NCBI GenBank assembly: GCA_014529385.2
Contig: CM043969.1
Location: forward strand, 20,364,946 to 20,428,945
Length of the DNA: 64,000 nucleotides
From: Adiantum capillus-veneris
Lineage: Eukaryota; Streptophyta; Polypodiopsida; Polypodiales; Pteridaceae
Direction of reading: 5' to 3'
The notes beneath the pieces are model-generated. The model was not told the origin of the DNA. It did no database searches and saw only the letters and a list, made by a program, of their open reading frames with translations. Of this stretch, positions 20,471 through 31,117 are shown piece by piece. Positions within the stretch are counted from its first letter, which is position 1. Every line of letters starts with the position of its first letter. The position numbers were made by a program, and so were the translations under genes.

Positions 20471-21052
20471 GCATTATATCAGGAGGTGATGAGATGGTAG
20501 AACCACCAGAACGAGAAGAGTTTTATGACTCCTCTGATCATCTGGAGGTAAATGATGAAGCAGATAATGAGTGTTCAGACAACTCAAGTGAGTGTGGGGA
20601 GAAAACAGAGAATATCAAGTTTTATGATTTTGCTAATCAGCACCCTAGACGCCAGGAACTTTATAGGAGGAAACGAGCAGGAAACAAAGCAAGAGAAAAC
20701 CTGATGCCCAGGATAAAAGGTAAAACTCACTATCTGATGCTTGTCAAAGCAGAGGATTGTGTAAAAGATCAAGTATCAGGAAGATTCTTCGAAGGAAAAG
20801 AACGCGAGAGGAAATAAGACAAGTACGAAAAGCTAAAACCGAAACAAAATCACAAAAAGAGCAAAAATAAAAAAAAGAAACAACGAAAGACCAAGCGTGG
20901 ACCAAAGTGGAGCGTAAACAGAAATACCAAGAACTAAAACGATCTTTACGAGAGGTATGGACTACTGAGGAAGAAAAGGGGAGTCAGAAAAAGAAAGCAT
21001 GAATGTACCATCACACTATTGAAAATTCACCATACAAGACAGAAAAATCATA
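20471..21052 (+). pseudogene. protease-RT spacer (element F)
   Basis: An acidic then basic, low-complexity linker: EFYDSSDHLEVNDEADNECS, FYDFANQHPRRQELYRRKR, then long K/E/Q runs. It corresponds to 61916-62460 in element D. The frame is broken by TAA near 20818 and by shifts. Confidence 0.6.
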
Positions 21053-22180
21053 ATGACACCACCAGTCAGGGAAAGAACCAACGAGGAATCTTATGATGGG
21101 CCGAAAAATGCAAAACGGATAGACCTCGCGGAACCAGGTGAGAAGCCTCAGCTGGTCTATATAGCAATTGATTTAGAGCCTGAAGAAGAAGAAGGGTTAA
21201 CACAACTTCTCAAGAAGTATAAATATGTGTTTTCATGGTCCTACAAAGACCTCAAGGGAGTTGATCCATCAATATGCCAACATAAAATTCTTTTGAAATC
21301 AGATGCAAAACCTAGCAAACAGCGTCCTTATACATATAATGACACATTTACTAAACGAATCAAGGAGGAGATTGACAAGCTGATGGATGCTGAATTCATC
21401 TATGAAATTGAACATAGAGCTTGGGTGTCACCCATTGTGGTACTCCCCAAAAACAACAGAAAACTGAGAGTGTGTGTAAACTTCAAAAAGGTAAATGCAG
21501 CCACCATAAGGGACAATTATCCCTTGCCGATCACAGAACATGTACTTGAGAGGGTGGCCGGGAAACGGGGTTATTCCTTTCTAGATGGGTTTTCAGGTTA
21601 CAACCAACTGCCAATTGCAATAGAGGATCAACACAAGACAGCGTTTACCACAGAATGGTGAATTTATGCGTATCGAGTTATGCCTTTTGGCTTAACTAAT
21701 GCCCCAGCTACCTTTCAAAGATTATGACGCATACGTTCAAAGAATACCTGAGAATATTCTTAGAAATATACATGGATGATCTTTGTGTACACTCTCTTCT
21801 ACGAGAGGAACATATTAACCATTTGCAACAGGTATTTGAAAAATGCAGGACATATCGAATCTGTCTTAACCCGAAAAAGTGTATTTTTATGGTTAGGCAA
21901 GACCGCATCGTAGGACACATTTTATCAAGAAATGGCATAACCACAGACCTAGACAAAATCAAGGTCATAGTAGACCTACCCAGGCCTACTAATGCGAAAC
22001 AAGTGCAATCCTTCATGGGACACTGCGGATATTATCGAAGATTCATATATATGTATGCAGTCATCGCACAACCTCTGTATCGTTTGCTAGTCAATTTCGA
22101 CTGGACTGAGGAGTGTGAAACTTCATACCAAAAGCTGAAACAAAACCTTGTATCAGCACATGTACTTAAAGCACCGGATT
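21053..22180 (+). pseudogene. reverse transcriptase (element F)
   Basis: RT copies element RNA into DNA. The order of motifs is complete: YKYVFSWSYKDLKGVDPSIC at the start, then [76 protein letters not shown] and the catalytic box YMDDLCVHS near 21769. Family-typical HCGYYRRFIYM near 22022 marks the connection domain. A TGA at 21659 replaces a Gly codon and a shift lies near 21720. The closest relatives in motif style are Athila/Tat-type gypsy elements of plants. It is non-functional as written. Confidence 0.93.
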
Positions 22181-22575
22181 GGGAAAAGATATTCCATGTT
22201 CACATTGATGCTTCTACATATGCAATCGGGAGTACTCTGGCTCAACCTGGGGACGGAACAATGGATTTTCCAGTTTGTTATGCAAGCCGACAGTTAAACA
22301 GTGCAGAAAAGAACTACACAACCACCGAAAGAGAGGGTTTAGGAATGATTTATGCTGTAAAGAAATTTTGGCATTATTTGCTCGCAAACAAATTTGTGTT
22401 CTTTACAGATCATCAAGCTCTTTTGCATTTGCTGAACAAGCCATGTAATACCGGGAGAATTGTACGATGGTTTATTATATTGCTGGAGTTTGATTTCACA
22501 GTGGTAGTCAAAAAGGGTAAAACTCATCTACGGGCGGATCATCTTTCAAGGATACACAACGGAGAAGCTCTTTAA
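22181..22575 (+). pseudogene. RNase H domain (element F)
   Basis: It removes the RNA strand during reverse transcription. The domain follows RT in the same frame: IDASTYAIGSTLAQ gives the first catalytic Asp, TTEREGLGMIYAVKKFWHYL the Glu, and FTDHQALLHLL another Asp. Then RWFIILLEFDFTVVVKKGKT and HLRADHLSRI mark the usual end of gypsy RNase H. It has no internal stop and closes with TAA at 22575. Element D carries the same domain at 63466-64000. Confidence 0.92.
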
Positions 22576-22733
22576 GGAGTAGATGATGACATACCAGATG
22601 TTTATCTTTTCAATATTGAAATGATACCCAAATGGTCTCAGGAAATTGTTAGCATTCTTTCCTTTGGTGGTAGGTTTGATAACACAGAAGGCAGATCCAA
22701 ACAACAAACAAGTCGACAACAAAAAACTTCCAG

Positions 22734-24115
22734 TTGATTGCAGGACGGCTGTATATCGGACCAAATTCTACGATTATGTATAAATCCGGAGAAATTCGAG
22801 TGGATCACGCGACATTGTTTCAGGTAAACATTGCACCTGCATGGAGTCAATATATCATTGATTTCTTAACCACAAGGACGTTTCCTGAAAACACAACAAG
22901 AGCACAGAAAAGGGCTATAGAGCTGGAGGCTCATGACTTTCAGTTAATTGGGAACCAACTCTTCAAGCGAGGAAAGGACAATCAACTTAGAATCTGTGCA
23001 AGTGAAAGTGAATACCTGTTGATTCTAGAACACGCACATGGAGGCATAAGTGGAGGCCATTTGATAAGACGATAAAAAATGTCTTAACCCCAGGAATACG
23101 GTGGCCTACATTGCATATGGATGCTAATGAGTTTGTAAAGCGTTGTGACGCTTGTCAACGCACCAAGGTGCCAATAAAGAGAGATGAGATGCCACTACGG
23201 CCAATGATGGGGATAAGGGCATTTTCAAAATGGGGTATTGATTTTGTGGGGTCTATTTCACCCCCTGCATATCGCACCCATACACAATATATCATTGTGG
23301 CTACGAACTATCTCACGAAATGGCCAGAAGCCAAGGCAACACAAAAAGCAAATGCCCGAACCACTGCACAATTTTTGTATGAAAATGTCTTTGTACGATA
23401 CGGTTTACCAATAGAAATTGTCAGTGATCGAGGAACGCATTTTCTTAATGAAGTCATTGAACATCTGCTAGAGGAATTCATGGTCATACATAGAAAATCT
23501 GATCCATATCATCCACAAGCAAATGGACAAGCTGAGGCCACAAATAAAACACTATGCACGGTTCTCACTAAAATTGTATCAGAGTCAAGAACAAACTGGG
23601 GTTAGCATCTACACTCAGCACTATGGGCATACAGGGTAGCTTACACAACATCGATAGGAACGACACCGTATAACATGGTGTTTGGCCTAAATGCTATATT
23701 ACCCATAGAGTTTTTAATTCCAACTCTACGAGTAGCGAAACGCTTAGAATGGACAGGGCATGAGCTCTCTTCAAGAATAGATGACCTTGAAAAGCTAGAT
23801 GAACTTTGCTTGAGAGTTGTAGCTTTGATCTATGCTAAAAAAAGAAGACAAAAGGAGTTTTTTGACAAGCATGTGCGCACGAAAGAGTTCAAAATAGGTG
23901 ACTATATACTTGTTTATACCTTGAAGCAACATGCCAAAAAACTTAAAAAGTGTGGGATGGGACCCTTTGTGATTAGTGACCTATCACAAAGCGGCACTGT
24001 AAAACTTGCTACATTAGCAGGTGAGGAAATACCAAATTGGATTAGTGGGTGTCGATTAAAGAAATATCATTTACCACTAACACAGGATATGCTTCAACAA
24101 ATTGTTGGGGTATAG
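22734..24115 (+). pseudogene. integrase (element F)
   Basis: It inserts the DNA copy into the genome. A zinc-binding N-terminus is visible (HAHGGISGGH, then after a shift near 23075 CDACQRT). The catalytic core has the D, D, E triad: GIDFVGS, VSDRGTHFLN and QANGQAEATNK. A TAG at 23602 replaces a codon before HLHSALWAYR. The C-terminal part (GDYILVYTLKQH, WISGCRLKKY) runs to LQQIVGV and TAG at 24113-24115. It matches the fragment at 1-357. In element A another ORF overlaps the end of integrase; here that ORF is replaced by unrelated sequence. Confidence 0.93.
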
Positions 24116-24116
24116 G

Positions 24117-24294
24117 CGCCTGTGCCTTGCCCGGCCGCCCAGAGTCTGGGCGCCCACTGACTTGTATACCTTATACATAGCATAAGTGTATAGGGGGCTA
24201 CTCACTCTTTGAGTCTCGCCACCCATATCTGTGTGTCGTGTGTCTCCTTCTCTCTCTCACTCTCCGTCTGTGGTGCTCCCCGATCCCCTTCAAT
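24117..24294 (+). repeat. LTR-like fragment preceding a tRNA-iMet PBS
   Basis: The 178 bp between integrase and the PBS end in CTTCAA and contain CT runs, as plant LTR ends often do. Its partner LTR is not in the window, so its element is unknown. Confidence 0.4.
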
Positions 24295-24306
24295 TGGTAT
24301 CAGAGC
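24295..24306 (+). promoter_or_regulatory. primer-binding site, tRNA-iMet type
   Basis: TGGTATCAGAGC is the usual plant initiator-Met primer site of copia and many gypsy elements. The main elements here use a tRNA-Asp site, so this marks a different element. The following 350 bp may hold the start of its gag (overlapping frames from about 24331), but no domain is clear. Confidence 0.7.
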
Positions 24307-24659
24307 GTAGGTGCGGAGGGAGCGCGTATGTGCATAGTCACGATGACAGCGGAGAGCCAGTTTCATTCCCGAAATCGCGTCCGCGCGCGCGCACTTTCAA
24401 GAGTGCAAACAGGGTTTCGACTTCGGCATCGGAAAATTCAGCTTTCCGAGAGCGTTTCCACCAAGCGTCCTGGCGTTTTACCCCCCTTTCGAAGCCATTC
24501 GAGCCATCAGAAACCTCATTCGAGCTATCTACGGCCATTCTGGCCAAGACAATTCTCTCCAAGGAGACGACTACGGACATATCAACAAAAGCGGCAAAGC
24601 AAGCAACTTTTGCAAGAAAGACAATCAAACAAAGAGCAGTAGAGTTACAGCTGTTACTT

Positions 24660-24905
24660 GCAAAAAAAACAGGAAACCTCGATGGCGAATGCCAATAAGC
24701 ATCTTGCTTATACCCTTCTCTCTTGCACAACATTAATTTTTCCATGCATTGATCGAGTATGCATTATATAGGGCCACATTACACGGCCAAGCATTAGCAC
24801 AATTTTTTCAACCCATGCATGGCACATACTCTGAGGCGATAACTTGTCGTCCGGGAGGACTCCGGCTAGGAGGGGGGGAGGCATTCTCAAATGCGGACCC
24901 AATGG
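24660..24905 (+). other. 3' UTR block of element F gag-pol with polypurine tract
   Basis: It is homologous over about 200 bp to the reverse strand at 33490-33740 in E, sharing AATGCCAATAAG, TTGCTTATACCC, TCCATGCATTGA and GGGGGGAGGCATTCTCAA, and partly to 1490-1600. The polypurine run AGGAGGGGGGGAGG is at 24868-24881. No matching LTR follows; the ORF2 leader begins directly. Confidence 0.7.
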
Positions 24906-25511
24906 CAGAAAGAGCAAAAAAGGGCATGTTTTTCGACTATTTTTAAGGGTTGTTGTTTGAAAAATATTGGTAAAACAAAGAAATCCGGCCATAAAAATTT
25001 CATGTGAGTGTATATAATGTTTTGCGGTGATGTTTTTGATTTATTATGATTTTTGGGGATTTTCTGGGTTTGATTTGCTATTTTCTTTTTAATTTTGCTA
25101 ATTTTCGGCAGAAAAACTTTAAAAATACAAAAGGTAGGTGAAAAACAATCGTAATGAAAAACAAAAAATATGGGGATGATCAGTGACTATAGGACAACCT
25201 ATGGTACAGTGAGGGTGCAATTATGAGACTGGAGCGAAAAGCGTGTTTTGGCCAGATTTTGACCGAAATGCCAAATTTCTGGTAAACAGGGCAAATGAAG
25301 TCCAAATCAAGAAATTTTTGAGCCTAAACCACATCTCGCAAGAAGTTGGGAGCACATGTCAAATTTCATGAAAGTGGTTCGAGGACCCCCATTATAAGAA
25401 TTTTTCACTTCATTTTAAGCTCATTTCCTCAGACAGAGCTTCTGCCACCTAGAGCGAACGAAACTTTCAACAGATTCTACAACGCGCACGACTACCCGAC
25501 GGGCTTCAGAC

Positions 25512-27377
25512 ATGAGAGGTAGGCTCACCACCTTGATCTTTTTGCGCATGTTTGTCGTTTTGTGGCGAAAACTAGCGTAGGGTTCACACACAAAGCGGGG
25601 CAGTAGAGACCTACAAGTAGAAGTGGCCACCTAACGGCTAACCCAAAAGCAACGAGACTTCATCGAAAGCTTACCCTAGCATAGGAGACCAGTCTTGGAT
25701 GTCCGGAGGCAGTAGCAAACCATCGAGAAAAACCCTAATTCCTAGAATCCCGCAAGAGGCCACCAAATGGGAAATCAGCGGAGAGGCGTCCAAAGGCTAC
25801 CAAAATTCATGTGTAGGAGCATCTCGGCATGCTCGACAAGTCTATGTAGCCCACATGACAAAAAGGTGACCCGAAGCGGCACTAAACTTCAGAAACGGCA
25901 TCAGACACACAAAGCGTCAAATAGCTCTCGCGGCCAAACCGCATGTCCGTTTGCCACCAAACTTCACGAGCGGCTTTCCTAGACCATCAACAACCAAGTC
26001 CTATGGTGGTAGACCACCACAAGTCATTGAAGACATGTAAACGCAACCAGGGGTGCTGCTAGAGCGACAAATTGCCAAATGGAGCTCCGGTGAAGCCAAA
26101 GTTGACAAAAACCATACGGCAAGGATCCCCAAGGGATCCGAAAGCTATGGAGACCAACATCGAGAAATTTCATCGTCGAGAAGCACACCAAAAGTCAGAA
26201 AACAACTCGAAAGCTCTGAAATCCACACAGGGAGTTACTTTCTATCCATTTGACGTTTTTGTTGAAATTAGGCTTAAAAGGAACGTACGGGGACTAAGGG
26301 CAGGCACCAGTAGCAGTTCCCATAAAAAAATCATCAGGAGACATCCTACGCGTAGGATGTCTCAAGGCCATTTCTAGGCACAAAAACCAACATCTCTCAT
26401 CACACACATTTTCTGAATAGCCTTTACGTGCTAGCCACCAAGTTTCATCACATTTGGGCCAAAATTAACCTCATATGCACGAAAAAATGCAAAGTCAGGG
26501 CATAGAGGCAATAATGGGCCATAGACCTACCAAAACTTGTCCAAATCACATGAAACTTGCACAATACATTCATGAGCACATAGCCAACCAATCTCTGTGG
26601 TCACTTGCAAAAATGGATGAAGTAGACATCCTACGCGTAGGATGTCTATTTGACATTTTTGGTCTACAGAGGGTGTTTTTCCATTCCAGATCTAATCACA
26701 TCACCTTCAAGAGCTCATATACCAAGTTTGAAGCCATTCTAATCATTTTTGACCCCCAACACCTCCAAAATACAAATTTTGAACCCAAAAACACTACACA
26801 GGGTCTTACCCACATCAAATCTTGTCCAAATCAAAATCCAAGAGCATGGCCATGTTCCACATGCCAAGGACTACCCACATAACAAATCCCAAGGCATTTT
26901 GATGAAATAGACATCCTACGCGTAGGATGTCTCCAACATGTTTTTGAACTTCTGTGCAAAGAATGACATCATGGGAGCCATAACCATGGTGCAAGGAGCC
27001 CATATATCAATTTTCAACCCATTTGGAGATCATTTGTCACCTGTTGTAGAGATTCTACCCAATTTGTGAGCCTAAAGCCTAATTGTGCCCAAAAATCCAT
27101 ATTTTGATGCCCAAATCCAAATCCAATCATATATCCATGTTGGACAGGCCAAGGACCACCAGCATGTCAAGTATCACCAAAATCTGATGAAAAAGACATC
27201 CTACGCGTGGGATGTCTAAATGAAAGTTTTTGACCAGAATTGCACTGTGAGCACATGCACAGTTTCCCAAGTTTCTTTTAAGTTTTATTTTCAATTTTCA
27301 AGTCATTTGGATAGTTAAAACTCAGTTTCTCAGCTGATATGGAAAAAACGCTAACTTCGGACTACTAAGTGCAACAG
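25512..27377 (+). other. predicted exon 1 (ATGAGAG) and phase-1 intron of ORF2, element F
   Basis: ATGAGAG at 25512-25518 precedes the donor GTAGGC. The acceptor GTGCAACAG ends at 27377, after TACTAAG as a possible branch site. The joined reading ATG-AGA-GGA-TCT-ATG enters ORF2 in frame, giving M-R-G-S-M, parallel to M-R-G-A-M in element G. All four palindromes lie inside the intron. Confidence 0.6.
26339..27217. repeat. palindrome array, type A, exact 285-bp period (element F ORF2 leader)
   Basis: Palindromes start at 26339, 26624, 26909 and 27194, each 285 bp after the last. The first three are perfect 24-bp dyads (arm AGACATCCTA, centre CGCG); the fourth has one arm base changed to a G-T pair. 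The 261 bp between copies are only faintly similar (for example AACTTGTCCAAATC against ATCTTGTCCAAATC). They have kept exactly the same length. Confidence 0.93.
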
Positions 27378-27382
27378 GATCT

Positions 27383-30300
27383 ATGGCAGCCGCAAAGTCA
27401 CCGACAAAGAAGAAGAGGATGACCATAAAGGATTATTTGGAAGAAGTAGAGCCCTTTGTCATACCAGAAGGAACTCTAAATCCAACCAACACGTGGATCC
27501 AAGAGGACCTGCTAGAGTCCAATGATCTAAAGATCTAGCAAGGCGTGATCAAAGACACCGAAGGAAATGTGATAGAGCTACCAATGCTACCGCGGGAGCT
27601 CAATGAGTTCGTTAGAAGCAAGATGGCAGAGTATCTGGAGAAGATTGATCTCCACAATTATTTTGAAGCTGTGCCGACAGGTATTGACATAAAAAGAGTA
27701 TGGAAATTTGTGACAATAATCAAGGAAGATGGAGTGGCCAGAGTTACGGATCTACAAGGCAAGCCAGGCACGGAGATTATAATCACAGAGAGAGTGGTGG
27801 TAGCTGCACTAGACCTCTCCAACAAAGGGGATGGTGTAACCAAAAGAAGAGATGAAGTAAAATAAAGGCAACTACAATTTTGAAGACATTGCCAACCCTA
27901 AAGTGGCAATCATGAGTCAGCTGTACAACTAGTATTTCCATATGTGTACAAAGCGGCCACAAAAATACAGAATGCCACCTGGAGCAATCGCCACAACATT
28001 CACCTGGGCAATGCAGAAAAGCAAGCCGAAGGTAATCAATTTTGCAGCTTATATACATGATAATCTGGTGAAGATGGGCAACAAGAACCCCACATACATT
28101 GTGCCGGGTGAGCTAATCACGAAAGTGATTTATGGGGCATTGCATGCGAAGGGAAGATGGCCCGACCCTCCATCACAGAACGACTGGCTGAGGCTCAAGG
28201 AAGATAAGGAAGAGAAACAACCTAAATCACCCCGTGTGGCAACACGTTTTAAATGCCGGTTAGAAACCGTGCAACAAGAGCAGCCAGAGATGAAGAAGGG
28301 AAAGAAGGAATCTGTCCAAGTGCCTATAAAAGAGACGAAATCACAGAAGGCGGCACGGCTAGAGCGGCTGATGGAAAGTTTCAGATCCGAAAGAGCCCTC
28401 AATGGAGATTTCAATGAGCTATGGAAGCCGTCTCTAAAAGCAATGTCGGGATCATCCGGAAGGGTGCACAGAGACAGATTTGATGACTATATTAAGAATT
28501 TTGAGATTCTAGATGCCACAACGGAAAATATCCCAAATGTACCATTTACAGAATCAGAAGTGGAGCAAGTCCGAAGGCAACTTCTGGAGGAGCAGGAAGG
28601 CCAAGAGAGAGAGAGGAAGACAAAGGCGGACAGGGATTTCAAGAAAAAGCCGACAACTCCATCATCCAGCCCTGAGTCAAGCCCACCGCCCTCACCACCT
28701 CCTCGTAGCCCTCCACAGACTCAACAGAAAGAGGAGCAAGACAAACCTGATGATCAAGAAGAGTCAAAGCAAGAACAGAGCCAAGAGCAAGAACCAAAAG
28801 AAGAAGCTATGCCTAAAAGTGAGCAACCAGAGCCAAATGAAGCAAGGTATAACACATTTCTAGACCTACTGGCTGCTGGATATTCAAAAGAAGAGGCTGC
28901 CACAGTCGCATTTGACTGGGCAAGCTCGGGGCCCAAAGAGCAAATGCAGAGCCTACGGTTAGTGGATCTAAAGGAGATGGCCACTGATACAGTGGACCTG
29001 CACCCGCCCACCAATGATTGGGATGTGGTGATGACCAAACTAACCGGACTAAGGGCACAGTCAATGGCCACAGAAAGTGAAATGGCAACTCTCAAAGCCA
29101 CTGAAGTAGAAATCAAGCTTGAAGTCGGCACTTTACAAAAACAAAGCCAAAGGCAGATAGAGAGAGAAGCAGAGCTGCAAGCCAGTCTGGCAAAGGCATT
29201 GCAAAGATGCCAAGAGACGGAAAGAGAGAATCAGGAGGCAGCTCAAAGACTGCAAGGAGCCGAAGAAGAATATAGAAAAATCAGCAAGACATTGATAGAT
29301 GCAGAGAGGGAAAGGGATAACCTAACCCTACAGCTTGTTGAAGAATCTAAGGAAGTGGAATCAATGCGCAATGCCAAAGAGAAGGCAGAAATAGAGCAGG
29401 AGGCTAGCCAGGATGAGGTCCTTGAGCTCAAGGACCAGCTTAAAGTTATAGATCAAACCATCCAACGGCTAAAGGCATCTCCAGCCAAAGTCAGAGCTAC
29501 TAGCTCGACTCACACCACTTCAGAGAGCCAGATTTATGAAGATCAAATGAAAGAGCTCCAGAAAGAGTTGACCTTAGAGAAGAAGCAAAGGCTGATGATG
29601 GCAGAAGGATCAGTAGTCATGCAAACCCGCATGGAAGAAGAGAAGATGGCAATGCAAGATGAGCTAGAAAATATCAAGAGAAAGCTCGAGTAGGCGGAGA
29701 AGATAAACGCTGATTTGAACGACCTCCTTGTGAACATGGGAGAACAAGTTGAAGCAGAGAAATAGACATTCCAAAAGCAGATAGAAGAGCTGAGAGGCCA
29801 GCAGGCAAAAGACCAAGCAAGCACAGGGCCAGCAGCCATGGAAGGCATAGACCTAGAAAATGTGGCAGATCCTGTGGACACACCCATGCAAGAGAAAATC
29901 ATTGTAGGACCCTCTCAAGAGCCACAAGATCTGACACAAGAAGAGGAAGAGAAGCTGCGCAAGGCCATAGAAGCAGAAATCAAAGAAACGGCCAAAGAAG
30001 CTTTGGAATGGGAGCAGAGGGTTTTTAAATCCATGACCATTCAGAAGATAGACGCCAGCAACCTTCGGCGTGAATGGCTACAGCCCTGTCTCCCTGTCTT
30101 CAGAGAAGAGCCGATAGTGCCACTGTACACAGCAGATATCTCCAAGCCTGAAGGGGTAAAGTTGATAGTCGACTCCCAACCCAGGTGGAGAAAGGCATGG
30201 CTGATGAAGTATCCACAATACCTAATCCATTTGGTAGAGGCACCAAAAATCATCAGAGATAACCTAAGATTCTGCCCTCTACCAAGGATACGGACGTGGA

Positions 30301-30770
30301 AGGCCCAGGAACTACTACAAAGAAGCCAACCTACTTGGCTAAACTATCCGCGGTTGCCAGGCTTGAAGGAAGGCGAGAGAATAAGTGTTCAACACATGGT
30401 GAAAACCCTAACAGGCGCCATCAAATTGTTCATTGGCTCGCCTGACCTCTCTTGCATTACAATGAGAAAGATCTGCAAAACCCTTTTGGAAGTCTTAGAG
30501 ACGTTCAAACCGGGCCAGGTGACAGACAGTATCTTCTTCTTTCAAGATACTTACAGATGTGCATACGATCTGTCTGGTTAGCCTTCCAAGGAGGTGATAC
30601 ATGCATTGTATCAAAGGATCATGTTTTTGCCATTCTATCACCTCCAGGCCTTTGAAGAATCTTTCTACACCGGCTTCTTCACCATCAGCACCGACATATT
30701 TGGCCCAACACTACTCGCTCAACATGCAAGATACGAGTCACTGCTCAAGATGCGAGAAACAATAAGATGA
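27383..30770 (+). pseudogene. ORF2: ~1130-codon coiled-coil protein in env position (element F)
   Basis: The ORF starts at ATG 27383 (or via exon 1) and ends at TGA 30768-30770, with one frameshift near 27860 and five in-frame stops, all TAG. Order: a basic start (MAAAKSPTKKKRMTIKDYLE); an N-terminal region of about 150 residues; a helical block near residue 215 (VINFAAYIHDNLVKMGN, ELITKVIYGAL), faintly like the helical domain of Athila-type ORFs; a proline- and E/Q-rich linker; a long coiled coil at roughly residues 550-770 (29040-29690); and a C-terminal domain of about 250 residues (REWLQPCLPVFREEPIVPLY). I see no RT, protease, zinc knuckle, signal peptide or membrane segment. It lies after pol and before the polypurine tract, where plant gypsy elements may carry env-like or extra ORFs. 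Its role is unknown; virion, RNA-binding or silencing-related roles are guesses. Confidence 0.75.
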
Positions 30771-30804
30771 AGAACAGCTCAACAGCCATGTTGGGGACGA
30801 CATG

Positions 30805-30821
30805 AGAAAGGAGGGGGGGAG
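30805..30821 (+). other. polypurine tract of element F
   Basis: A 17-base purine run (GAGAAAGGAGGGGGGGA-type) directly before the LTR start TGTTAG. The phrase GGGGACGACATGA just upstream also precedes the tract of element E. Confidence 0.88.
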
Positions 30822-31117
30822 TGTTAGAAGTTGGACACACCCTACGGAAAATGATGGCTCGACAGATCATTATTTTTTGTAATTATTCATTCATTAAGAA
30901 AACCCGACATTTCACCTTGTAAATATTGGGGCTTACAGAAGTTTCCAGATTGTATCCCAATTTTGACATTTAGATTGAGTAGATGGTTAAGATGGAACAT
31001 TAGGGTTTGAGAATTGTAAGGTATTTATACCACTTTTTGACCTTAATGAAAAACCTTTTTTCATTTTAAAAAAACGTTTTGAAGTCTGTGAGTGAGCGTA
31101 CTGTGTACGATAGAGAG
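30822..31117 (+). repeat. 3' LTR of element F, left part
   Basis: It starts TGTTAGAAGTTGG after the polypurine tract. A TATA-like GTATTTATACC lies near 31020. It is cut at 31117 by element E and continues at 43752. Ends of the two parts carry the duplicated GAGAG. Confidence 0.88.

Noticed and set aside
24231-24745. Three overlapping ORFs of 134-155 codons on both strands
   Set aside because: They overlap in different frames without a recognisable domain. At most one could be a gag start after the iMet PBS, and I cannot tell which.
26339-27217. CRISPR-like array (regular repeats with spacers)
   Set aside because: Spacers are 261 bp and mutually related, repeats are perfect dyads, no cas genes, and the setting is a plant retrotransposon.
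28130-29131. Minus-strand ORFs opposite ORF2 (94-125 codons, serine-rich)
   Set aside because: They are shadows of the E/K/Q-rich coding strand of ORF2.
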